Source: an uncultured Lachnospiraceae bacterium
GTDB lineage: Bacteria > Bacillota > Clostridia > Lachnospirales > Lachnospiraceae
Assembly: GCA_910585075.1 (NCBI GenBank)
Contig: CAJUED010000007.1
Span: 1-37,106, forward strand
DNA: 37,106 bases
Direction of reading: 5' to 3'
Shown here: positions 16,109-23,802 of the stretch, piece after piece
Layout of the letters: every line of letters begins with the position of its first letter
Position numbering within the stretch: position 1 is the first letter of the stretch
The notes under the pieces: model-generated
What the model saw: the letters and a program-made list of their open reading frames with translations, nothing else
The model's database searches: none
Told to the model about the DNA's origin: nothing
Position numbers and translations under genes: made by a program

Positions 16109-16158
16109 AGCGTTGGCTGAACTGTTGTAACGGTTTGGCCAACGCTTCACCGTTACAA
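16109..16158 (+). other. Two interleaved inverted repeats (pseudoknot or switch topology)
   Basis: AGCGTTGGC (16109-16117) pairs with GCCAACGCT (16138-16146). TTGTAACGGT (16125-16134) pairs with ACCGTTACAA (16149-16158). Both are perfect, and the arms alternate, so the helices either form a pseudoknot or exclude each other. The element starts 9 bases after the chemoreceptor stop and is 160 bases before the ABC-F gene. It may be a transcript end or a repeat remnant, because it carries the GGCTGAACTGTT core found at three other intergenic places. Confidence 0.55.
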
Positions 16159-16195
16159 ACTGTTACAATTTACATTTATAATTCTTTAAAATCCC

Positions 16196-16223
16196 TTGCA
16201 AATTCCCTGTTTTTCTGTAAAAT
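16196..16223 (+). promoter_or_regulatory. Possible promoter of the ABC-F gene
   Basis: TTGCAA (16196-16201) and TAAAAT (16218-16223) are 16 bases apart. This would give a leader of about 90 bases before the ABC-F start, which has GGAGGA as ribosome site. Confidence 0.45.
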
Positions 16224-16321
16224 AGGAAATTGTGGGTAAAGCCATTATAAATAAATCAGAAAGAATTCATTTTGTGTTAACGCCCGAACCTGCGGCAGTT
16301 GACAGCATGGAGGACTAAAAC

Positions 16322-17959
16322 ATGATCAGTGCAAACAATGTTACTTACAGAGTAGGCAAAAAAGCCTTATTTGAGGATGTGAATATTAAATTTACGGAAG
16401 GAAACTGTTATGGCCTTATTGGCGCCAACGGCGCCGGCAAATCCACCTTCCTGAAAATTCTTTCCGGTGACCTGGAAACCACCAACGGGGATATCGCCGT
16501 AACCCCCGGCCAGCGTCTTTCCGTACTGGAGCAGGACCATTTTAAATACGACGCCTATCCGGTTATGGACGTGGTCATTATGGGCAACGCACGCCTGTAT
16601 CAGATTATGAAGGAAAAGGAGGCCATCTATGCAAAGGAGGACTTCACCGACGAGGACGGCATCCGTGCCAGCGAGCTTGAGGCAGAATTTGCGGAGATGG
16701 ACGGCTGGGAAGCAGAATCAAGCACCGCTTCCCTCTTAAACGGCCTTGGCATTGACACTTCCCTTCACTATAGCGAAATGAAGGATTTAAACGGTAACGA
16801 GAAAGTAAAAGTTCTTCTGGCCAAAGCTCTTTTCGGTAATCCTGACATTCTGCTTTTGGATGAGCCCACCAACCATTTGGATTTGGATGCCATTGCATGG
16901 CTTGAAGAATTTTTAATCAATTTTGAAAATACGGTTATCGTGGTATCCCATGACCGTTACTTCCTTAATAAAGTCTGCACCCATACCGCCGACATTGATT
17001 ACGGCAAGATTCAGCTCTATGCCGGCAATTACGATTTCTGGTATGAGTCCAGCCAGCTGCTGATCAAGCAGATGAAGGAAGCCAACAAGAAAAAGGAAGA
17101 AAAAATCAAGGAGCTCCAGGAGTTTATCTCCCGCTTCTCCGCCAACGCCTCCAAGTCAAAGCAGGCAACCTCAAGGAAGCGCGCCCTTGAAAAAATCGAG
17201 CTCGAGGAAATCAAACCCTCCAGCCGTAAATATCCTTATATTGACTTCCGCCCCAACCGTGAAATCGGCAACGAGGTTCTCACCGTAGAAAATCTTTCCA
17301 AAACTATAAATGGAGAAAAGGTTTTAAACAATATTTCCTTTATTGTAGGCCACGATGACAAAATCGCCTTTGTGGGAAGCAATGAGCTGGCCAAAACTAC
17401 CTTATTCCAGATTTTAATGGGCGAGATGGAGCCTGACGAAGGCACTTACAAATGGGGTATCACCACATCCCAGGCCTACTTCCCCAAGGATAACACCGCC
17501 GAATTTGACAACGACTACACCATTGCCGACTGGCTTACCGGCTATTCCGAGATCAAGGACGCTACCTATGTCCGGGGATTTTTGGGCCGTATGCTTTTCG
17601 CCGGGGACGACGGCGTGAAAAAGGTGCGGGTGCTCTCCGGTGGAGAAAAAGTCCGCTGTCTCCTTTCCAAAATGATGATCAGCGGCGCTAACTGCCTGAT
17701 TTTGGATGAGCCCACCAACCATCTGGACATGGAATCCATCACGGCCCTCAACAACGGTCTGATTAAATTCCCCGGGGTGGCGCTTTTTGCCTGTCATGAC
17801 CATCAGTTTGTACAGACAACTGCCAACCGGATTATGGAACTCCTTCCGGACGGTACCATGATAGACAAAATCACCACCTATGACGATTATCTTGCTAACG
17901 ACGAAATGGCAAGGAAACGCACGGTTTACACCAAACAGGTAGAAGAAGGTGAAAATTAA
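16322..17959 (+). CDS. ABC-F family ATPase (ribosome-associated type)
   Basis: This 545-residue cytoplasmic protein has two ABC ATPase domains and no membrane part. ABC-F proteins act on the ribosome E site, in translation control or antibiotic protection. The first P-loop is GANGAGKST (34-42), followed by a diverged signature DLNGNEKVK and Walker B LLLDEPTNHLD. A long charged linker (about 240-300, the P-site tip region) precedes domain 2, with signature LSGGEKVR and Walker B LILDEPTNHLD. The second P-loop reads GSNELAKTT, with Ala where Gly normally precedes the Lys. Overall it resembles the YkpA/YbiT housekeeping branch more than resistance factors. The next gene begins two bases after the stop. 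Confidence 0.93.
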   Translation: MISANNVTYRVGKKALFEDVNIKFTEGNCYGLIGANGAGKSTFLKILSGDLETTNGDIAVTPGQRLSVLEQDHFKYDAYPVMDVVIMGNARLYQIMKEKEAIYAKEDFTDEDGIRASELEAEFAEMDGWEAESSTASLLNGLGIDTSLHYSEMKDLNGNEKVKVLLAKALFGNPDILLLDEPTNHLDLDAIAWLEEFLINFENTVIVVSHDRYFLNKVCTHTADIDYGKIQLYAGNYDFWYESSQLLIKQMKEANKKKEEKIKELQEFISRFSANASKSKQATSRKRALEKIELEEIKPSSRKYPYIDFRPNREIGNEVLTVENLSKTINGEKVLNNISFIVGHDDKIAFVGSNELAKTTLFQILMGEMEPDEGTYKWGITTSQAYFPKDNTAEFDNDYTIADWLTGYSEIKDATYVRGFLGRMLFAGDDGVKKVRVLSGGEKVRCLLSKMMISGANCLILDEPTNHLDMESITALNNGLIKFPGVALFACHDHQFVQTTANRIMELLPDGTMIDKITTYDDYLANDEMARKRTVYTKQVEEGEN

Positions 17960-17961
17960 CC

Positions 17962-19641
17962 ATGAACATGATTGATTTACATGTACACTCCAATAAATCT
18001 GATGGTACCCTCTCTCCCACCAAGCTGGTGGATTATGCCCTTGAAAAAGGGCTCTCCGCCTTTGCTCTGACGGACCATGACACTACGGATGGTATCGACG
18101 AGGCTTTAGAGGCTGCAAAAGGCAAAAATATCGAGGTTATACCGGGCATTGAATTTTCCTCCGAGTATGAGGGAAAGGATATTCATATCGTAGGCCTTTA
18201 TATTGATTACAAAAGCGACTTTTTTAAACGCCGCCTGGTAAATTTTGTTAACGGGCGCATTACCCGCAATCAGGAGATGTGTAAGCGCCTGACCGAGTAT
18301 GGCTTTCCCATCACCTATGAGGAGCTGACGGCCGAATTTCCCGGCTGCGTCATCACCCGCTCCCATTATGCAAAGTTTATGTTAAACCGCGGCTACACCA
18401 AAACCCTGAAAGAGGCCTTCGAGCGGTATATCGGAGACAACTGTCCCTGCTTTGTTCCCCGCAAAAAAATAACCCCTATGCGGGCGGTGGAAATCATTTT
18501 AAAGGCAGGCGGTTTTCCCGTGCTTGCCCACCCTCTGCTCTACCACATGACCAGTCAGAAATTGGAGCAGCTGGTTTCCACTTTAAAGGAAATGGGACTT
18601 CAGGGAATAGAGGCCGTTTACTCCACCCATAGCCCCTCGGATGAGCGGGAAATGCGAAAGCTGGCGGCTAAATATGATTTGTGCATCAGCGGCGGGAGCG
18701 ATTTCCACGGCGGCGCAAAGCCCGGCCTTGACCTTGCCACCGGCTACGGAAAGCTTTTCATCCCTGAAGAAATCCTTCTGAAAATCAATGAGCGCAGGAA
18801 ATGGATGGATGCCCATCCCAAGCAAACAAAGCCCACCAAAATACTTTTCACGGATTTAGACGGCACTCTCCTTGACAGCAAGAAACAAATCAGCCCCTAC
18901 ACAAGAGAGATTCTTGAAAAGTGGAGCCAGGCGGGCCATAAACTGGCCCTATGTTCCGGCAGGGATGTAAACAGTGTAAAGGACGTAAAAAACTACCTTC
19001 ACCTTGACCTTCCGGGCATGTATGTGATTGGCTACAACGGCGGACAGATTTATGACTGTGCCCAAAATAAGACCATCCACCGGATTGCACTGACCTTAGT
19101 GCAGACCGCCCATATTATGGACGAGGCCAAAAAGGCTCATATCCACGTGCACACATACACGGAAACCAACATTGTTTCCCCCGCCGAGGACGAGGAACTG
19201 GTTTACTACAGGCGGGTTATCAAAACGCCCATTATCATCAATCCCAACGTGATGGATGAACTCACACAGGGGCCCTGTAAATGCATTGGCATTGCGTTAA
19301 AGGACACCGAAAAAATGGAAAACTTCCGCCTTTCTCTCCTGCCCTGGGCAGAAAAAGAAGGGGTTTCCATGATTTACTCCAATCCTTACTATTTAGAGTT
19401 CTTCCCCTCCACTTCCGGAAAAGGCGTTGCCGTCAAGACCCTCTGCGGAATCCTTGGCATAAACCCCTATTTCTCAGTGGCCGCCGGAGACGCCCAGAAC
19501 GACCTCTCCATGATTGAGGCCGCCGGTATGGGGATTGCAATGTCAAACGGCAGTGAGGATGTAAAAATGGCGGCAACCACCGTTACCGCTTATGACAACG
19601 ACCATGACGGGCTGGCTCATGCGTTGGTTGATTTAATCTGA
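17962..19641 (+). CDS. PHP phosphoesterase fused to a Cof-type HAD hydrolase
   Basis: This 559-residue protein has two enzymes in one chain. Residues 1-280 are a PHP domain with metal ligands in DLHVHSNKSDG, LTDHDTTDG, VIPGIEFSSE, LAHPLLY and GGSDFHGG; related stand-alone proteins are 3',5'-nucleoside bisphosphate or oligonucleotide phosphoesterases. Residues ~293-559 are a HAD-IIB (Cof-type) phosphatase with LFTDLDGTLLDSKK, LALCSGRD, and the late motif AAGDAQNDLSMIEAAGMGIAMSNG. The frame runs through the junction (AHPKQTKPTKILFTD) without a break, so the fusion looks genuine. It follows the ABC-F gene by two bases, implying translational coupling. The substrates are not evident; sequential dephosphorylation of one compound is possible. 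Confidence 0.92.
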   Translation: MNMIDLHVHSNKSDGTLSPTKLVDYALEKGLSAFALTDHDTTDGIDEALEAAKGKNIEVIPGIEFSSEYEGKDIHIVGLYIDYKSDFFKRRLVNFVNGRITRNQEMCKRLTEYGFPITYEELTAEFPGCVITRSHYAKFMLNRGYTKTLKEAFERYIGDNCPCFVPRKKITPMRAVEIILKAGGFPVLAHPLLYHMTSQKLEQLVSTLKEMGLQGIEAVYSTHSPSDEREMRKLAAKYDLCISGGSDFHGGAKPGLDLATGYGKLFIPEEILLKINERRKWMDAHPKQTKPTKILFTDLDGTLLDSKKQISPYTREILEKWSQAGHKLALCSGRDVNSVKDVKNYLHLDLPGMYVIGYNGGQIYDCAQNKTIHRIALTLVQTAHIMDEAKKAHIHVHTYTETNIVSPAEDEELVYYRRVIKTPIIINPNVMDELTQGPCKCIGIALKDTEKMENFRLSLLPWAEKEGVSMIYSNPYYLEFFPSTSGKGVAVKTLCGILGINPYFSVAAGDAQNDLSMIEAAGMGIAMSNGSEDVKMAATTVTAYDNDHDGLAHALVDLI

Positions 19642-19647
19642 TAATTT

Positions 19648-19837
19648 TTGTAACAGTTCAGCCATGCAAGATTTGATATACAAAATGAAGTTGGGAGCTG
19701 GCTCACATAAGGCATTTTGTATGTCAAATTCTATAGGGCGGACGCCCGACATGAAATAAGTTGTCGGAAATACTCTAAGCGGGTGGCCAAAATGTTCAAA
19801 CCCACAACTTATGAATGGCATGGCTGAACTGTTACAA
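19648..19837 (+). repeat. 190-base palindromic element with nested hairpins
   Basis: The ends form a perfect 20-base inverted repeat (19648-19667 with 19818-19837, the latter reading GCATGGCTGAACTGTTACAA). Inside are a stem of about 18 pairs (19669-19687 with 19713-19732, one wobble, one bulge), a small GGGCG/CGCCC hairpin near 19736-19747, and ATAAGTTGT (19756-19764) with ACAACTTAT (19804-19812). T8 follows the outer arm on plus. It begins six bases after the PHP-HAD stop. It could be a MITE-like mobile element, a folded RNA, or an elaborate terminator for the upstream operon. No coding frame fits. Confidence 0.6.
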
Positions 19838-19865
19838 TTTTTTTTGAAAAATTTTAAAATTTCAC

Positions 19866-19894
19866 TTGCATTTTTTGCCGAAATGTAATATATT
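19866..19894 (+). promoter_or_regulatory. Predicted promoter of the tRNA-Glu gene
   Basis: TTGCAT (19866-19871) and TATATT (19889-19894) are 17 bases apart and end 25 bases before the mature tRNA 5' end. Confidence 0.5.
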
Positions 19895-19919
19895 AAATAA
19901 GTGTGATGCACAAGTAAAT

Positions 19920-19991
19920 GGCTCGTTGGTCAAGCGGTTAAGACGCCGCCCTCTCACGGCGGAAACAGGGGTTCGATTCCCCTACGAGCTG
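19920..19991 (+). tRNA. tRNA-Glu, anticodon CUC
   Basis: This 72-base cloverleaf has D-arm GTCAAGCGGTTAAGAC, an anticodon stem CCGCC/GGCGG with loop CTCTCAC (anticodon CTC, reading GAG) and T-arm AGGGG-TTCGATT-CCCCT. The acceptor pairs GGCTCGT with ACGAGCT, so the first pair is G-U instead of the usual G-C. The discriminator is G73 as in other tRNA-Glu. CCA is not encoded. Confidence 0.95.
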
Positions 19992-20025
19992 CGACTGTTT
20001 TTTAAGAACAGCCCAACCCAAGAAG

Positions 20026-20061
20026 AATGCTGAAAAATTCAAATTTTTTAGCATTTTTTTT
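20026..20061 (+). terminator. Intrinsic terminator after tRNA-Glu
   Basis: AATGCTGAAAAA (20026-20037) pairs with TTTTTTAGCATT (20044-20055), one G-U pair, followed by a run of T. Confidence 0.8.
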
Positions 20062-20165
20062 ACTCTCAATTTCCAGGGTGAATTTTACATAATTATAACA
20101 GGTGAAAATCAAATATTGTTACTTTTTGTATTTTTTATTCAAACATTATGTAAGGAGGGTAGTTT

Positions 20166-20702
20166 ATGCTTGAACAAAAAGATTTAGATGTCTTAAAAAT
20201 TATGATAGAATCTGTTGTGGATACAAGATTTGAAAAATCGGAAGTCCGCATGGATGAAAAATTAAAAGAATCCGAAAACCGCATGATTAAGCGATTGGAA
20301 GAATCCGAAAACCTCATGATTAAGCGATTGGAAGAATCCGATGCCCGCACAGACGAAAAGATTAAAGAGTCCGAAGCACGTATGATTGGAAGATTAGAAG
20401 AATCTGAAAACCGTATGATTAACCGATTGGCGGAATCCGAGGTTCGCACAGATGAAAAGATTAAAGAGTCTGAAACCCGTATGGTGGAAAGATTAGAAAA
20501 ATCCGAAATTTTCCTTTTAGACGAACTGGAAAGGACCAGAAATATTTTGGAAAATCGGATAAATAAAATACAGACAAATTTTGATGAGATAAATCAATAT
20601 TATCGGATCACTAAACTCGAAAATGATAATACGGCATTGGTGCTAAAAATGATTGACGAATTATTAAAGCGAGTGGACGAGCTGGAAAAAAAGACTGCAT
20701 AA
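20166..20702 (+). CDS. Hendecad-repeat coiled-coil protein
   Basis: This 178-residue, highly charged soluble protein has eight consecutive 11-residue units of the form ESExRMIxRLE between residues ~23 and 112. They are arranged as a 33-residue super-unit (one xRTDEKIK unit followed by two RMIxRLEE units) that repeats about 2.5 times. Hendecads form slightly right-handed or straight coiled coils. The C-terminal third (NILENRINKIQTNFDEINQYY and LLKRVDELEKK) continues the coil without exact repeats. AAGGAGGG precedes the start and a strong terminator follows. There is no membrane segment or known domain; the look is that of phage-tail, Bdr or DUF1640-like coils. The function is unknown; a structural or scaffolding role is plausible. 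Confidence 0.85.
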   Translation: MLEQKDLDVLKIMIESVVDTRFEKSEVRMDEKLKESENRMIKRLEESENLMIKRLEESDARTDEKIKESEARMIGRLEESENRMINRLAESEVRTDEKIKESETRMVERLEKSEIFLLDELERTRNILENRINKIQTNFDEINQYYRITKLENDNTALVLKMIDELLKRVDELEKKTA

Positions 20703-20711
20703 ACTGATATC

Positions 20712-20748
20712 AGCCTGCCGGAGTTATTATTCCGGCAGGCTGTTTTTT
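20712..20748 (+). terminator. Intrinsic terminator of the coiled-coil gene
   Basis: AGCCTGCCGGA (20712-20722) pairs perfectly with TCCGGCAGGCT (20731-20741), followed by GTTTTTT. It directly abuts the stop of the convergent lipoprotein gene. Confidence 0.9.
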
Positions 20749-21627
20749 CTACTCCATCAGCAGCTCTCTCCCGTCGCAGATGCAGGTGACCGTTCCGTCA
20801 CAGGTAAAATATATGTCTGTTCCTAGTTTTTCTAATATTTTGCAGACCTCCTCGTCCGCCGGTTTTTCCTCTGAGCTGGTTATCACCGCCAGCTCTGGCG
20901 AAACGGCCTTTAAAAATTCTTCCGAGTTTTTCTCCTTCCGGCCATGGTGAGGAACCTTCAGCACATCATGGGACAGTCCAAATTCATTCTGTATCAAAAG
21001 CTCTTTCAGGCGTTCCTTTTCGGCATCCCCTGCAAATAAAAAACTTCTCTCTCCACAAACCATGCTGACCACCAGGGAGAAATCGTTATCCTCCTCCCCA
21101 TAGCTTTTCCTCTGGGGCGGATAAATCAAAAAATCAACGCCATCCAAAGACAGTTTCGTGGTTTTGGTGATGGGCTCCGGGGAGATTCCCTGTCTTTCCA
21201 TAATTTCCCTGTATTCCTGATACTGACCGCTGTCGGATTCATAATCGGGCTGTAAAACCCTTTCCGTCCTTATCTCCTCCATAATCCGGTCGGCCCCGCC
21301 CACATGGTCTTTGTCGAAATGGGTAATCAACATATAGTCAAGGCTTTCAATGCCCTGCTCTTTCAGGTAATCCAGAATAATCTCCGAGGTGTCATCATAA
21401 CCGGCGTCAATCATTATCTGATGCTCGGAGGTCTCAATCAATATGGCATCTCCTTTTCCCACATCAAAAAAGGTTACTTTCGCCTGACAGCTCTGCTCCG
21501 GCGTTTCATCACTTGAATCTGTATTTTCCTCCTGGGTGGACGGCTTTTGTGCATTTTCCACCTCCTTTTGACCGCAGCCAAACAACAGCATAACGCTGCA
21601 GCACAGCAAAAATATTCTCTTTTTCAT
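20749..21627 (-). CDS. Lipoprotein with ComEC-type metallo-beta-lactamase fold
   Basis: This 292-residue secreted hydrolase has an N-terminal signal with lipobox LLFGC (MKKRIFLLCCSVMLLFGCG), so it should be lipid-anchored outside the membrane. After a Ser/Glu/Thr-rich linker, the metallo-beta-lactamase core follows: VTFFDVGKGDAILI, MIDAGYDD, LITHFDKDHVGGAD (the HxDxDH metal site written as H-F-D-K-D-H), LFAGDAEKERL and VPHHGRKEKN. This order matches the C-terminal nuclease-like domain of ComEC and its stand-alone relatives. The start at 21627 is chosen for the signal peptide and the GGGAGAG before it. A role in extracellular nucleic-acid or phosphoester processing is an inference; no other competence genes are visible. 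Confidence 0.9.
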   Translation of the reverse strand: MKKRIFLLCCSVMLLFGCGQKEVENAQKPSTQEENTDSSDETPEQSCQAKVTFFDVGKGDAILIETSEHQIMIDAGYDDTSEIILDYLKEQGIESLDYMLITHFDKDHVGGADRIMEEIRTERVLQPDYESDSGQYQEYREIMERQGISPEPITKTTKLSLDGVDFLIYPPQRKSYGEEDNDFSLVVSMVCGERSFLFAGDAEKERLKELLIQNEFGLSHDVLKVPHHGRKEKNSEEFLKAVSPELAVITSSEEKPADEEVCKILEKLGTDIYFTCDGTVTCICDGRELLME

Positions 21628-21740
21628 ACAACTCTCCCTACTGACAACAGTCTGCAAATGCAAGCTCTATGCAATGCATCTGGCTTGACTGAATCGCTTT
21701 CTTTTATATTTTCTTATCCGCAGTACACGCTCGAAAAACC

Positions 21741-21961
21741 GCGCTAGCGCGCTCCCTGTCCGATTTCATCGGACGTTTGCTCGTTAATGCCGCAGGAAAA
21801 ACAAATGCCTGCTTCGCAGTCGCTTGTTTTTCTTTTGCGGCTATTATATCATGTCAGCAGGAAATCAAGCGCGAACAGAGTGAGCATTTGATTTAACCTG
21901 ACATGATAACGAAAAAATCTTTGAGCGCGAAGCGCGGCAGCCGCATAGCGGCTGGATTTTT
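21741..21961. repeat. Cluster of consecutive hairpins in a 490-base intergenic gap
   Basis: Several palindromes follow one another: GCGCTAGCGC (21741-21750); GTCCGAT-ttc-ATCGGAC (21758-21774); a long hairpin 21789-21841 (GCCGCA/TGCGGC outside, GAAAAACAA/TTGTTTTTC inside, CTGC-ttc-GCAG at the tip); 21848-21907 (ATCATGTCAG/CTGACATGAT with AAATCAA/TTGATTT inside); and 21913-21961 (AAAAATC/GATTTTT enclosing GCGC-gaa-GCGC and CAGCCGC-ata-GCGGCTG). The repeated three-base loops and stacked layout look like REP-type repeat sequences. The gap 21628-22117 holds no gene that I can support. Confidence 0.65.
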
Positions 21962-22033
21962 GAGTGTATTATATCATAAATCTTCTGTTTATCCCCAGCC
22001 TTTTTTCCCCTACTTATCATTTATGCATGAGAA

Positions 22034-22062
22034 TATGCAAATTGAAGTAAATAGGGTATAAT
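22034..22062 (+). promoter_or_regulatory. Predicted promoter of the J-domain gene
   Basis: TATGCA (22034-22039) and a perfect TATAAT (22057-22062) are 17 bases apart. Transcription would start near 22069, making the ATG at 22067 unusable and supporting the start at 22118. Confidence 0.55.
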
Positions 22063-22117
22063 AAAAATGCTTATTATATACAAATATCAAATTCATTATA
22101 AAGGTATCGGAAATTTT

Positions 22118-23077
22118 ATGACCGCAAAAGAAGCCTACAAAATCCTGAATCTTCTCCCTGAAGCGCAATGGGAAGAAGTCAAAAAGCAGTATCGCCAGCT
22201 TATCCTACAGGCGCACCCTGACTCTATTGGTCAATTTAATCAAAATCCCGGTTTTTACAGCGCTCAGGAAATTAATCTTGCATATGCCACTCTCAAAGAG
22301 AAGAAAAGCCGCCGTGAAGGCGCATCCCATACCTCAGCCCGGGGCACCTCAAGGGAAAAAAGTCCCGTTACCTGGGATGCTCCCACCAATGAAAACGCAT
22401 ATGTGGAGCGGGAGATTCTGCATTATGCGGAAGATTATGAGGGAAATGTTCTTGGGACCTTTTGCATTGCCAGAGGCAAATATCTGTGGAAGACAGAGGA
22501 GGATTTTCCTTTGTTTTTGCTCAGTATGTACAAATGTGGTACCCGGCTGCTTGACGAGATTGATGCCAGGCTATGCAGAGCATATGCTCCTGCATCCCGG
22601 CAACATATACTGGCGCAGCTCACTTATTTGCTGTCCCAGCAATTTATAGACGGCACTTCCCTTTTGGGAGAACTTGCTAGGGAATGTACACCGGACGAAA
22701 CGGCGCAGCAGGCCGACAGCCGCTTCTTTTACATGGCTGCCATGCTAGAAACGGCATATCCCACTATTGCCTTGCAGGCTGATGAACCGCTCTACCCTGT
22801 CGGCGTCAGAGACCACAAATTATATCTCAAAAACAGGGCAGGCCAGGAATTAGGCTACCTTTCCTTCCCGGATGACCGTCTTTACTATATTGTGATCCCT
22901 CTGTTTGAACAAAAGCGGGTTCAAATCAAAGTGCGGGCAAGTAAGCCAAAAGCTCCCACAGCTTCCCAAAAGCTGCACTTATGGCTCAAACTGCCAAATA
23001 AAAACCCTTCTCAAAGCTTTATGCCGGAAAACTTAAATTTGCAAATTGAGGGACTACTCCGGGAATATGGCGCTTAG
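22118..23077 (+). CDS. J-domain protein with unknown C-terminal region
   Basis: This 319-residue soluble protein has an N-terminal J domain of about 65 residues: MTAKEAYKILNLLPEAQWEEVKKQYRQLILQAHPDS, with the HPD tripeptide that activates Hsp70/DnaK, and helix IV INLAYATLKEKKSRR. There is no Gly/Phe region or zinc-finger domain, so it is a specialised J protein rather than DnaJ. Residues 70-100 are a polar linker. The remaining ~215 residues (for example EILHYAEDYEGNVLGTFCIARGKYLW) are not recognised. The ribosome site before 22118 is weak. The next gene lies 78 bases downstream in the same direction and may belong with it. Confidence 0.8.
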   Translation: MTAKEAYKILNLLPEAQWEEVKKQYRQLILQAHPDSIGQFNQNPGFYSAQEINLAYATLKEKKSRREGASHTSARGTSREKSPVTWDAPTNENAYVEREILHYAEDYEGNVLGTFCIARGKYLWKTEEDFPLFLLSMYKCGTRLLDEIDARLCRAYAPASRQHILAQLTYLLSQQFIDGTSLLGELARECTPDETAQQADSRFFYMAAMLETAYPTIALQADEPLYPVGVRDHKLYLKNRAGQELGYLSFPDDRLYYIVIPLFEQKRVQIKVRASKPKAPTASQKLHLWLKLPNKNPSQSFMPENLNLQIEGLLREYGA

Positions 23078-23155
23078 AAATGCACAGGACTAACCTGTAA
23101 TATCAAGGATACTTCCTTAACTGTCAGAGATATCTGTCAGCCGGATGGAGCCCTC

Positions 23156-23722
23156 ATGGAGGAGGAAGTATTTACCATGCATATAATCAACATAACCCTT
23201 TCTGTCCCGGAAGGCGCTGATAAGCATGTGGATTGGGATTTATATAAGGAACAAAGCATCTGGTACGATTATCTTATCTGGCATGGCACCACAGATACCT
23301 ATGAAGTCACCCTGGCCATTCCTCTTATGGAAAAGGATGAGGGCGGATGGTATCTGGCCTCCCGCATTAAAAAGGAAGCCTCCAACAAAGAAATCTGCAG
23401 ACAAACCATGTCCACCATGATGCAGACCTTCCATGCCTCCCCCTACGCGCATGTGGTAAAGGAAGGGGAAAGTCTCCGGACAATTTACAAACAGCATATG
23501 GCACTCTTTATGAGCCAGCCATATGCTGAACAGAAGTTAAATGACTATAATAGTCAATATATTATAGAACAGGGCCATAGTGACTTTGACAGCCAATTTG
23601 TCACAAAGCAGGGCTATCATGACTCCGATAGCCAGCTTGTGCCCAAGCAGGAGGTGGAATCCTCCTCCCCCTACTCTTTTTCATACTTTATTGATTTAAT
23701 TATCTTGAAAATCCAAACCTGA
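23156..23722 (+). CDS. Hypothetical protein downstream of the J-domain gene
   Basis: This protein is 188 residues from the ATG at 23156, or 181 from 23177, which has GGAGGAGG upstream. The first ~110 residues look globular (IINITLSVPEGADKHVDWDL, then YLIWHGTTDTYEVTLAIPLM). The tail carries three imperfect 15-residue repeats of the form YNSQYIIEQGHSDFD / SQFVTKQGYHDSD / SQLVPKQEVESS. No signal peptide or strong membrane segment is seen, though the extreme C terminus is hydrophobic (YFIDLIILKI). I do not recognise a family. Order and spacing suggest co-transcription with the J-domain gene. Confidence 0.65.
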   Translation: MEEEVFTMHIINITLSVPEGADKHVDWDLYKEQSIWYDYLIWHGTTDTYEVTLAIPLMEKDEGGWYLASRIKKEASNKEICRQTMSTMMQTFHASPYAHVVKEGESLRTIYKQHMALFMSQPYAEQKLNDYNSQYIIEQGHSDFDSQFVTKQGYHDSDSQLVPKQEVESSSPYSFSYFIDLIILKIQT

Positions 23723-23802
23723 TTTATCCCGGCCAGAAAATCAGAATCCCCTGGGTGGCCTATTAACAGCTTGTTTGAAATTAAATTTTCCCGAACACCC
23801 TA

